From positions 1 to 64,000 of the forward strand of contig NZ_PPCV01000009.1 of NCBI RefSeq assembly GCF_004126535.1: a stretch of 64,000 nucleotides of DNA, given 5' to 3'. Position 1 is the stretch's first letter. Each line of letters opens with the position of its first letter. Made by a program: the position numbers and the translations under genes. The notes under the pieces are model-generated. The model ran no database searches. It was not told where the DNA came from and worked only from the letters and a program-made list of their open reading frames with translations. The stretch comes from Propioniciclava flava (GTDB taxonomy: Bacteria; Actinomycetota; Actinomycetes; Propionibacteriales; Propionibacteriaceae). Of this stretch, positions 1-7,197 are shown one piece after another.

Positions 1-44
1 CGGACGACCTGCTCCGGGGTGTGACGCTTCCTGCTGTTCGTCAT
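1..44 (-). CDS. IS3-family transposase orfA, N-terminal fragment at window edge
   Basis: Starting from an ATG at 44 the minus strand encodes MTNSRKRHTPEQVVR before the sequence runs out. This opening, a short basic leader followed by HTPEQVVR, is characteristic of the helix-turn-helix OrfA of IS3-family transposases in Actinobacteria. OrfA binds the terminal inverted repeats and is joined to the DDE OrfB by programmed frameshifting. Only 14 complete codons are visible, so whether the element is intact cannot be judged. Confidence 0.65.
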   Translation of the reverse strand, partial: MTNSRKRHTPEQVV

Positions 45-122
45 GATCTGACCAGTCTCCCTGCCCGCGACCGCGGGCAACAGGACGACTCTCATAACGA
101 CTGGACCTACGAAACGGGGTCA
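1..122 (-). mobile_element. End of an IS3-family-like insertion sequence (cut by window edge)
   Basis: The minus strand carries the start of an IS3-type orfA (next entry) preceded by about 78 nt of non-coding DNA. Read on the minus strand, the element would begin TGACCCCGTTTCGTAGG at 122, which fits the TG...CA ends of IS3-family elements. Immediately beyond it, at 123, recognisable coding sequence of a lipoprotein paralogue begins abruptly, so the element appears to have inserted in that gene. The other end, the second ORF and any target duplication lie outside the window. The exact terminus is inferred from the change in homology. Confidence 0.6.
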
Positions 123-227
123 GCCCAGGGCGAGCCACTCAGCGACGGCTCTACTTCGCGCGCGACGCGCAAAGCGCGGGCTCTACGCCTGGTTGATTCC
201 GAGTTCATGCCGGTGGAGCAATGCTGA
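123..227 (+). pseudogene. C-terminal remnant of lipoprotein paralogue (copy A)
   Basis: In frame from 123 to the TGA at 225-227 the sequence encodes GEPLSDGS...LRLVDSEFMPVEQC, which aligns with the C-terminus of the intact lipoprotein at 2233-2817 (GGEPLQGR...LRIVDSEFARVESC). Everything upstream, including signal peptide and lipobox, is replaced by the IS3-like element. As in the intact pair, its stop codon overlaps the start of the following secreted-protein gene in an ATGCTGA arrangement. This shows that the whole two-gene module was duplicated and this copy later interrupted. Confidence 0.7.
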
Positions 228-735
228 GGGTGGGCCTGGTCGTGCCTGCTTCCACGCCACCTACCTCCAAGATCGGTAGCGGAGGAACGGTCCTCGCCCG
301 CGAGCCCCAGCCCCGTCAAGAGTTGAACCTGACGCCGGTGCGACGTAAGCCGTCCTTCTTCGATCCGGACTGCTGGGACGGGGCTCGGGAGAAGTTGGAG
401 TGTCGGATCATTCCCGACGAGACGAGTGGGGAACCCGCTGGCGAACCGTCACAGCCAGCACAAGCCCATCGTCCGACGAAGGAGCAGGCTGAGACGCTGG
501 TGCGGTCGTTGGTGGCGCGGCTGGACATCCCGGTTCCCACCCCTTCTGTGGGGCCTGACCCGAGTGTGAACGAGTGGAACATGGCAGTGGTCGGGTACCC
601 GCTATGGCTGTGGACGGACACACCAGCGTCGATGGACTCGACGGTCACGGGATACGGGGTCACGATCACCATGCACGCCCGGCGGGGCGCCACGACCTGC
701 GGGTCGGGGAACTCCAGGCGCTCGTGGTTCGTTGA
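221..735 (+). pseudogene. Degenerate secreted-protein paralogue (copy A)
   Basis: This is a decayed copy of the gene at 2811-3701. The middle is well conserved (LVRSLVARLDIPVPTPSVGP, then NEWNMAVVGYPLWLWTDTPA), but two segments are missing. The N-terminus goes from MLRV straight to the linker, losing the signal peptide and about 50 residues. After TITMHARR about 230 bp are absent. Past that deletion the ancestral ending survives only in another frame (LRVGELQALVVR, TGA at 733-735), so the reading frame is also broken. The open frame continues meaninglessly to 949. The product would not be exported. Confidence 0.75.
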
Positions 736-945
736 ACAGGACGGATTAAGCCGGGGTCGTCAGACCCACCGTCGAGGGCTGGGCAGGCCCAGTCAACGCC
801 TCGCCTCGTGGGGGTTTACTCCACCTCGTCCCGAGACTCTGAGGGCAACGCTTGGCTGGTGCGGACGCCAGTACCGATGCCAACCCGGCGCCGGTCGTCT
901 TGGTTCGCTCAGGGCGTGTGGTCGCTTTGCCCCAAGGGGCGAGCC

Positions 946-1833
946 TTAGGTCAACGACGCCCGATAGATGGCTTCGATGGACGTGTTCAGTGTGCGATCG
1001 AACTCGTCGTCGCCCTGGTCAGCGGACAGGCCCTCCAGTAGGGCGCGGCTAAAGCTTGCGATCAGTCCAGGGTTCTGAGCCAGCAGCAGGTTGGCCTCGT
1101 CACGGTCGTAACCCCCTGATAGGGCTACCACGCGGGCCACATTTGGGTGAGCGATCAGGTCTGCATAGAAACCTGGCACGGTCGGCAGGGTCAACTTCAG
1201 CGCCACCTTCTGCTCGCCGAGGTGGTCCAGGTGGGGAACGATCGCGTGGACGAGGCGCCGTTCTGCGTCCTGCTTGTCCTCAGCTTCGATGCTGACCTCC
1301 GGCTCGATGATCGGCATCAGCCCGGCGTCCAGGACGCGGTGGGCGAGATCGAACTGCTGCTCGACCACGTCATCAATACCCTCCCGGTTCGCGCCATGAA
1401 TCACGGAACGCTCCTTCGTCCCGAACGCGCCGCGCTCGACGGCGTGCGCGAGGAGGGCGTCCAGGTCGGGGATGTCGCGCATGAGTTGGACGTCCGCGTG
1501 CCGGTCGGACAGGCCCTTGTCGATCTTCAGGAACGGGACGATGTGCTTGACGGACCACAGGTAGTCGGCTGCCCCGCGTCCGTCGATCTCACGATCGAGG
1601 GTTCCCTCGAACAGGATCGCACCCAAGATGCGGTCGCTCGTGAACACGGGAGAAGTGATGATGCGCGTGCGGGCGGTGTGGATGATGTCGAACATCTCCG
1701 CCTCGCTGGAGTACTGGGAGTCGGCGACGCCATAGGCGCGCAACGCCTTTGGGGTGCTGCCGCCACTTTGATCGAGGGCCGCAATGAACCCGGGATCCTT
1801 CTCGAAACGCGCGAACTGTTCATGGTTACGCAT
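946..1833 (-). CDS. fda: Class I fructose-bisphosphate aldolase
   Basis: A 295-residue Schiff-base (metal-independent) aldolase that reversibly cleaves fructose 1,6-bisphosphate into dihydroxyacetone phosphate and glyceraldehyde 3-phosphate in cytosolic glycolysis and gluconeogenesis. It matches the short bacterial class I type of staphylococci and propionibacteria over its whole length: AALDQSGGSTPK at residues 18-29, IIEPEV in the barrel, the presumed Schiff-base lysine at about 213 in VALKLTLPT, and ALSGGY followed by ASFSRAL near the C-terminus. The ATG at 1833 has a purine-rich GAAGAAGGA ribosome site. It is a stand-alone gene among accessory remnants and reads convergently with copy A. 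Confidence 0.93.
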   Translation of the reverse strand: MRNHEQFARFEKDPGFIAALDQSGGSTPKALRAYGVADSQYSSEAEMFDIIHTARTRIITSPVFTSDRILGAILFEGTLDREIDGRGAADYLWSVKHIVPFLKIDKGLSDRHADVQLMRDIPDLDALLAHAVERGAFGTKERSVIHGANREGIDDVVEQQFDLAHRVLDAGLMPIIEPEVSIEAEDKQDAERRLVHAIVPHLDHLGEQKVALKLTLPTVPGFYADLIAHPNVARVVALSGGYDRDEANLLLAQNPGLIASFSRALLEGLSADQGDDEFDRTLNTSIEAIYRASLT

Positions 1834-1944
1834 GGTGATTCCTTCTTCCGATGGACACCGATTCGTTGAGAATCACTCCCAATGGTACTCCGGCATGTAC
1901 CTCGGGGCAGAGGCTGGCCAGCGAAAGTGCTTGCGCTAGGCGCG

Positions 1945-2170
1945 TCAGCAGAAGGTGGTGTTGGCGTCAATCGGGACGCCCCAGGCGTCGGAGGGCTGGA
2001 CGACCGCATCCAGGAGGGAGTCGCTGAGACGTCGCAGGGCGTCCTCCGCTGTTGCGGCGGCAGGGTAGCGAGCGCCCCCACCCCCAGTTCGGCGAGTGTG
2101 TCGGGGTGTGGTGGCGCCATTTCTGCACAGAAGTAGGTGCCATTTACTCGGTTGTGGATAACCCCCCGCG
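1945..2170 (-). pseudogene. Possible frameshifted gene remnant of unknown family
   Basis: The 399-base gap between fda and the intact lipoprotein contains two minus-strand stretches that read like protein but lie in different frames: NGTYFCAEMAPPHPDTLAEL followed by GVGALATLP (about 2150-2065), then AEDALRRLSDSLLDAVVQPS ending ...PIDANTTFC at a stop at 1945. A frameshift near 2060-2070 would join them. I do not recognise the family and no clean start is visible. It is listed because neighbouring genes are clearly decaying, but it may be chance reading frames in GC-rich DNA. Confidence 0.25.
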
Positions 2171-2232
2171 AGGTGCCCTCTCCGTCGGATCCTGTGCCAG
2201 ACTGATGACACCCCCCTGGAGGTGTTGCCCCC

Positions 2233-2817
2233 ATGCCGTTGAATCGCGCCCGTGCTGCAGCCTTGATGCTCGGCCTGTCCTTTGTCGCCGGTTGCTCCCC
2301 GGTCGTTGCGCCCACTCCGACTCCTTCGCCGACGTACCAGTGTGTTCCTGAGGCTGGCGGCGATCCGTTGCCCTGTGGGCCGATCGAGTTTGAAGCCTCC
2401 CAACGGCGCGATGCACTGTACGCGGAGGCGGAGGCGGTCTATCGGCGATTATGGGCAGAAATGGCGCGGGTTGATTCGGACCCAGCACCCCACATGACTA
2501 CGGAACTTGAGGCAGTAACGGCGGGCCCCTACAGGGAGACCTTGGAGCAACTCCTGGTCGCGATGCGTGGCAATCAGAGGCTCAGTGGAGACTCTTCGTT
2601 GGTGTGGGTGAGGCGGCTCATTGGACTGGAGCGCTCTGGCTCGGTGGTCGCACTTAATGTCTGCACCGATGACAGGCAGGCGCTTTTCGCCAATCCCGCT
2701 GGCGGTGAACCGCTGCAAGGGAGGGCGGTCGATCGACGTGTCTACCTCGCCCGTGCCGATGGAGTTGGGCCGCTTCGGATCGTTGACTCGGAGTTCGCGA
2801 GGGTGGAGTCATGCTGA
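2233..2817 (+). CDS. Putative lipoprotein of unknown function (intact copy B)
   Basis: A 194-residue exported lipoprotein. The N-terminus has a basic start, a hydrophobic stretch and a lipobox (LSFVAGC, Cys about 21), followed by a short Pro/Thr/Ser linker. The mature part includes a Tyr/Ala/Glu-rich helix-like segment (RRDALYAEAEAVYRRLWAEM) and ends in IVDSEFARVESC. A GGAGGTG ribosome site precedes the ATG. Its stop overlaps the next start (ATGCTGA), so the two are translationally coupled and probably work together at the cell surface. Remnants of further copies lie on both sides. I know of no assigned function for the family. Confidence 0.8.
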   Translation: MPLNRARAAALMLGLSFVAGCSPVVAPTPTPSPTYQCVPEAGGDPLPCGPIEFEASQRRDALYAEAEAVYRRLWAEMARVDSDPAPHMTTELEAVTAGPYRETLEQLLVAMRGNQRLSGDSSLVWVRRLIGLERSGSVVALNVCTDDRQALFANPAGGEPLQGRAVDRRVYLARADGVGPLRIVDSEFARVESC

Positions 2818-3701
2818 GGGTGGTTCTGACCGTTCTGCTTGTTTTTCCCCTTTTCTTGTCGACCGCTGCTCAAGCGGTGGCGGCAGGTGGTGATGCGGAC
2901 GCGCCACCACCAAGGAGCTATGCGACCGGGGAATCGAATGCGTCGACCGCTGAGGTGGGCGCGGGCGTGTCGCAGACGTCGGTGCCTCGTCCTGAGGTCA
3001 AGTCCACTGGGGGTAATCCCGGAGCCAAGATCAATTCTGGGCAGAATGATCTCCGTGTGGCCAAAGAAGATGGTGTGACCGCCACGCCCACTCGGAGGTT
3101 GTCGATCTTCATCCCGGAGTGTTGGAAGGGAATGGTCGAGAGGAATGAGTGCAAGGCAGCTCCCGATGAGGGGCCCAGTGCCGCCCCCACGGCCCCTACG
3201 GCCTCAGCGGCTGCACCGACGCGGGCGGAAGTGGAGACGTTGGTGCGCTCCCTCGTGGCTCGTTTGGAGGTTCCGGTTCCCACGCCGTCGGTCGGCCCGG
3301 ACCCGAGTGCGAATGAATGGAACATGGCGGTGGTTGGGTATCCGCTGTGGCTGTGGACTGACACCCCGGCTTCGATGAACTCCTCGGTGAGCGGGTACGG
3401 CATCACCATCAGAATGAATGCTCGTCGGGTCTCGACGACGTTCGATATGGGCGACGGGAACAGGGTTACGTGCGCACGGATGACCGCCTACCCGGCGTCG
3501 GTGAAGCCCGGCACGCCCTCGACCACCTGTGGGTACGCGTACTCGTGGCCGTCGCTACCGAACGGCACCTACACCGTCACGGCGACGAGCCGGTGGGAGG
3601 TGGACTGGTCGGCGGTGGGTTTCTCTGGGACGTTGCCTCTGATTGCGTCCGCGTCGCGTGAGTTGCCTGTCGGGGAACTCCACGCCGTCGTCGTTCGCTG
3701 A
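2811..3701 (+). CDS. Secreted protein of unknown function with PKD-like C-terminal region (intact copy B)
   Basis: A 296-residue protein with a cleavable-looking signal peptide (hydrophobic residues 4-22, AQAVAA near the cut site), a disordered Ser/Thr/Pro/Gly linker to about residue 135, and a folded C-terminal half. That half contains NEWNMAVVGYPLWLWTDTPA, FDMGDGNRVTC, a TTCGYAY segment and PNGTYTVTATSRWEV, and ends PVGELHAVVVR. The pattern GDG...C...Y...G-Y-TVTAT resembles the PKD-type beta-sandwich of a secreted family common in Actinobacteria; the fold is inferred. Two cysteines may form a disulfide. It is coupled to the lipoprotein upstream. Confidence 0.8.
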   Translation: MLRVVLTVLLVFPLFLSTAAQAVAAGGDADAPPPRSYATGESNASTAEVGAGVSQTSVPRPEVKSTGGNPGAKINSGQNDLRVAKEDGVTATPTRRLSIFIPECWKGMVERNECKAAPDEGPSAAPTAPTASAAAPTRAEVETLVRSLVARLEVPVPTPSVGPDPSANEWNMAVVGYPLWLWTDTPASMNSSVSGYGITIRMNARRVSTTFDMGDGNRVTCARMTAYPASVKPGTPSTTCGYAYSWPSLPNGTYTVTATSRWEVDWSAVGFSGTLPLIASASRELPVGELHAVVVR

Positions 3702-3722
3702 CGCGTCTTCGGGAGGGTTGGC

Positions 3723-3995
3723 GTGAAGCGCATCCAGGTCGGAGTCGTCATGCTCAGCCTGGCACTCATCACCGGTTGTCGTTCCACCGCTGCTCCGTCG
3801 CCGACCTACCTGTGTTCCGGAAGTCGGCGGCGATGCTGTGCCGTGTGACGCGACCGAGTTTGAGACGGCTCAGTGACTGGACGCACTGTACGCGGAGACG
3901 GAGGGTTTCTCTCGGAGCTTCTGGGCTGAAATGGCGCGGATCGATGTGGATACCGCGCCTGAGGTGACTCCGAAGCTGGGGGCGGCTACCCGGAA
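3723..3995 (+). pseudogene. Broken lipoprotein paralogue (copy C)
   Basis: A GTG at 3723 behind a GGAGGG site opens a signal peptide and lipobox (LALITGC) followed by TAAPSPTYLC, matching the start of the intact lipoprotein. The frame then shifts: from about 3813 the homologous reading is in another frame (VPEVGGDAVPCDATEFETAQ), meets an in-frame TGA, and continues as LDALYAETEG...WAEMARIDVD before homology fades near 3995. The original frame stops at 3846. At most a 41-residue peptide could be made. No secreted-protein partner follows; the antiporter remnant begins instead. Confidence 0.75.
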
Positions 3996-4164
3996 GGCCT
4001 CCCAGCTCGAACCTGGCCGCGGGGTCGGGCCCGAGGCGCCTGCTGGTCCGGGAGCGTCCACCCCACGGTTCGAACTCCCGGTGAACGTCCCGACGCTGGC
4101 TGATGTCGTGGGCCGCGCTCAAATCGTGCGCCCGCGTTCGACATCCACGCTACGAGGCCGAGGC

Positions 4165-5348
4165 TCAGGCGGGGGCGAACGCGGCGAGCCCGTACAGCGC
4201 GAACACAACCAGGTGGGTGGCGCCGTGCAATGCGGTGACGCGGGGACCGCTGAACGTGGTGAGACTCAGCAGCAGACTGACCGCCAGCAAAGCGAGGTTC
4301 GCAGGGGATTCGGCGAGCACGACACTCTGCCTGGTGAGCAGCCCGATCACGAGGACGGCCGGCAGCGTCAGCCCGACGCAGGACACCAAAGCTCCGTGAG
4401 CGAGGTTGCTGACGCGCTGGGTTTCGCCTGCCCACGCCGCGCGGATCGTTGTGATTGCCTCGGGCAGGAACACGATCAGGGCGATCAGGACGCCGGACAC
4501 AGCGGCCGGGGCGCCGAGGCGTCCCAGGCCATCGTCGAGCAGGCCCGCCATGTCGTGCGACACCACGACGATCGGGACGACGGTTGCCAACAGCACCCCG
4601 ACCCGGGCCGCGATCTCGGGGCCGTGCTCGCGCAGCATTCCTCTCGGGGATGGCGCGGCGTGTCGGGAGGGCGGCTGGGGGGCTGGATCGGGTTGACGCG
4701 ATGAGGCATCTCGGTCCTCGCGGAAGTCGTCTGCTTGTGCACCGGTTTGGCGGAACAAGAAGAACACGTAAAGCGCAACGGTAAGCGCCACCACGATGAT
4801 GGCCTGGCTTGGGGTGTAGGTGCCGTCGATGCCGAGGGTGGCGGGCAGTGCGAAAGCGGCGGCCAGCAGTACCACCAGCAGCGACAGGTACGCCGACACC
4901 CCGGCCCGGTTCGGACGCAGGACGTTGTGGCGAAGCCCGCCGATCAGCAGCGCCAGCCCGGTCACCAAGGAGAGCCCGATCATGGTGGCGGCCATCACGG
5001 AGTTGCGGGCGATGGTGGCATGGTCGCCTGGGCCGAGCATCACCGCCGAGATCAACACCACCTCGATGACGACGATGGACAGCGTGTCAGCACCAGCGTC
5101 CCGTACGGGTCGCCGAGCCGATGCGCGAGGTGTTCGGCCTGGGTGACGACGCCGAACGCGCAGACGATCACGACGGCCACGATCCCGGCCAGCACCGCGA
5201 ACAGGACGGGCGTGGAAAGCGTCCCGGCGAAGGCGTCGTGCCCCACCGACAGTGCGGCCACGGCCGCCCAGCCGAGCGCGAGCCGAGCCACAGCGGGTGC
5301 GGTGAGCACCGTGCGCATCGTGGAAGAAGGAGGAGGAACAGCCGGCAT
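4165..5348 (-). pseudogene. Frameshifted ChaA-like Ca2+(Na+)/H+ antiporter
   Basis: The 5' part (ATG at 5348) encodes membrane segments and AEHLAHRLGDPYGTLVL. The rest is in another frame, starting DTLSIVVIEVVLISAVML and ending LHGATHLVVFALYGLAAFAP. Joined, they give a ChaA-type cation/proton antiporter of about 395 residues in two halves, with the second-half motif FLPEAITTIRAAWAGETQRV and a charged cytoplasmic loop between. The break is at about 5084-5087, where GT is repeated (AGCGTGTCAG); removing two bases restores the frame. This is either a real inactivating mutation or a sequencing error. The family exports Ca2+, Na+ or K+ in exchange for H+. Confidence 0.75.
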
Positions 5349-5547
5349 GGGGAGAACCTGATTCTGCGGGGTCGTCCCTGCCCTGGCATGCCACGCCGGG
5401 TCGTCCCGGCGCTCTCGATGGGTGCGATCCTACCTGCCCGCTCGTGCTCGAGTGAACGTCCAGGACCCGCGGCGCATGGAAGCGTCGGCCATAGACCCGC
5501 TCGCCAAGGGGCGAGGAAGTCGTGGTTGAGGAGCGAGCCGTGGCGCC

Positions 5548-6945
5548 TCAGGAGATCGGTGGCCGCCGGTCGGCCCACGGGCGGGTGCGCTCCAGCTGTG
5601 CCGAAACCCGGATCAGGTCCGGTTCGGCGTTCGGGCCGCCCACCAGTTGCACGCTCAGCGGGAGGCCGTCGCGCGAGAACCCGGACGGGATCGCCGCGGC
5701 CGGATTGCCGAGCACGTTCCAGATCGCGGTGAAGCCGGACTCCTTCGTGGAGCGTTGGGACGCAGCGAGAGCGCCGAGGCCGTCCAACTGCCCGATCGCC
5801 ACGGCGGGGGACGCAGTGGTCGGCATCAGGATCAGATCGAACTGGGAGAAGAACGCATCGGCGAAGCGGCGTCCGAGCGCGATGCTGTGCTGCTCTGCCC
5901 ACGCGACCCTGCCGCGCAGCGGTGCCGTGAGCCGCAACAGCGTGCGCGTCCGGTGTTCGAGGAGTTCCGGGTGATCGGCGCGCGCAGCCTCGTCCGCGAC
6001 ACCCGCCGCCACCTGGACGGTGAAGGGCAGCGCAATGGTCGGGAAGGGCGGATCCGTTTCGGTGACGACGTGGCCCAGGGCGCGTAACGCGTCTGCCGTC
6101 GCGTGGAGGGCGGTCAACGTTTCATCGTCGGCGTTCAGCCCGCGGACGCCGCCGCGGTGCGTGACGGCGATCCGCAACGGGCGCACGTCGGAGTGGTAGG
6201 CCTGCGTCAACGTCTGCGGCAGCGGGTCGGCAACCCAGGCGTCCGTGGGCAGGCTTCCAGCAAGGACGTCATAGATGAGCGCGCTGTCCTCAACGGTGCG
6301 GGTCAGCGGGCCGATCACTCCCAGGGACCGCCACAAATGTGTCGCAGGGGACGCCGACGTGCGCCCGCGCTGACACTTCAGCCCGAACAACCCACACCAG
6401 GACGACGGCAGCCGGATCGACCCGCCACCGTCGCCGCCGATCCCCGCGGCGACCATCCCGGACGCGACCGCTGCCGCCGTACCGCCGCTGGATCCGGCGG
6501 TCGAACGCAGGGGATTCCACGGGTTGCGGGTGTAGCCGTTCGCGCTGGTCTCGGTGTAAGGCCAGATGCCGAACTCGGGCATCCGCGTCGTGCCGATGAT
6601 GACCGCGCCCGCCCCCCTCAGGCGTCGCACGATCTCGCCGTCACGCGCGGCCGGTGTGGTGAAGGCAGCCCCACCGTAGGCGGTTGGCAACCCGGCGACG
6701 TCGTTTTCGTTCTTGATCGCGATCGGGACGCCGTGCAGCGGGCCACGCTCCGAGGCGGGGGTCGCGTCCCGGTCGGCTGCCTCAGCCAACGCCGCCTCGT
6801 CGAGGACGTCGACGAAAGCGTTGAGGCGCGGATCCAGCCGGTGGATGCGGTCGAGCGCGTGCGCGGTGAGTTCCGCGCTGGAGACGGTGCCAGCGGCGAC
6901 CAGTCGTGCCTGGTCTGCCGCGCTGGTGAAATCGAGTTCGGTCAC
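5548..6945 (-). CDS. Amidase-signature family hydrolase
   Basis: A 465-residue enzyme of the amidase signature family, which hydrolyses carboxamides through a Ser-cisSer-Lys triad. Visible residues are Lys78 (GVPIAIKNEND), Ser152/153 in the glycine-rich AGSSGGTAAA and the nucleophile Ser176 in GGDGGGSIRLPSS. There is no GatA context (no gatB or gatC nearby), so a small-molecule amidase is more likely than the tRNA amidotransferase subunit; the substrate cannot be told. I chose the GTG at 6945 (MTELDFTSAA). The frame stays open to an ATG at 7011, but the extra 22 residues do not look like the family and no ribosome site stands out. Confidence 0.85.
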   Translation of the reverse strand: MTELDFTSAADQARLVAAGTVSSAELTAHALDRIHRLDPRLNAFVDVLDEAALAEAADRDATPASERGPLHGVPIAIKNENDVAGLPTAYGGAAFTTPAARDGEIVRRLRGAGAVIIGTTRMPEFGIWPYTETSANGYTRNPWNPLRSTAGSSGGTAAAVASGMVAAGIGGDGGGSIRLPSSWCGLFGLKCQRGRTSASPATHLWRSLGVIGPLTRTVEDSALIYDVLAGSLPTDAWVADPLPQTLTQAYHSDVRPLRIAVTHRGGVRGLNADDETLTALHATADALRALGHVVTETDPPFPTIALPFTVQVAAGVADEAARADHPELLEHRTRTLLRLTAPLRGRVAWAEQHSIALGRRFADAFFSQFDLILMPTTASPAVAIGQLDGLGALAASQRSTKESGFTAIWNVLGNPAAAIPSGFSRDGLPLSVQLVGGPNAEPDLIRVSAQLERTRPWADRRPPIS

Positions 6946-7171
6946 CTTGTCAGAGTGACGTACCCATGTGACAGACGGATGTCGGCGTCCAGGCGGTGCG
7001 AGGCACTCCACATGTGTGACGCTTCAAACATCTGGATGTGCGTGGACACACCCGGGAGCCGTCGGAGAAGCTGAAGCAGAAGGGGAGTAGTTCCGTTCGA
7101 GCCGTCCGCCCTCTCGGGTGCCACGGGGGAGTGACTGCCCGGCCCCCGTCGGGCACGAACGCTGGCGTTAG

Positions 7172-7189
7172 TATACCCCCAGGGGTATA
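7172..7189. promoter_or_regulatory. CsoR/CstR-type operator overlapping the -10 of the CoA-disulfide reductase gene
   Basis: TATACCCCCAGGGGTATA is a perfect 8-bp inverted repeat around a central CA. It matches the operator pattern of CsoR-family repressors (A/T-rich ends, runs of C and G inside). Its right arm overlaps a TATAGT -10 element at 7186-7191, and the ATG follows six bases later, so transcription is probably leaderless and directly blocked by the bound repressor encoded at 8930. Confidence 0.85.
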
Positions 7190-7197
7190 GTCGACGC

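Noticed and set aside
940-960. GCCCC-AA-GGGGC palindrome as fda terminator
   Set aside because: The two-base loop is too small, leaving a four-pair stem; too weak to call.
4060-4100. tRNA T-arm-like GGTTCGAACTCC
   Set aside because: The flanking bases do not form the T stem, and no anticodon or acceptor arms can be built around it.
3931-4704. 257-codon plus-strand open frame
   Set aside because: Most of it lies opposite the antiporter pseudogene. Its composition (Gln/Asp/His/Gly-rich) is that of an antisense frame; only its first 60 bases match the copy C lipoprotein relic.
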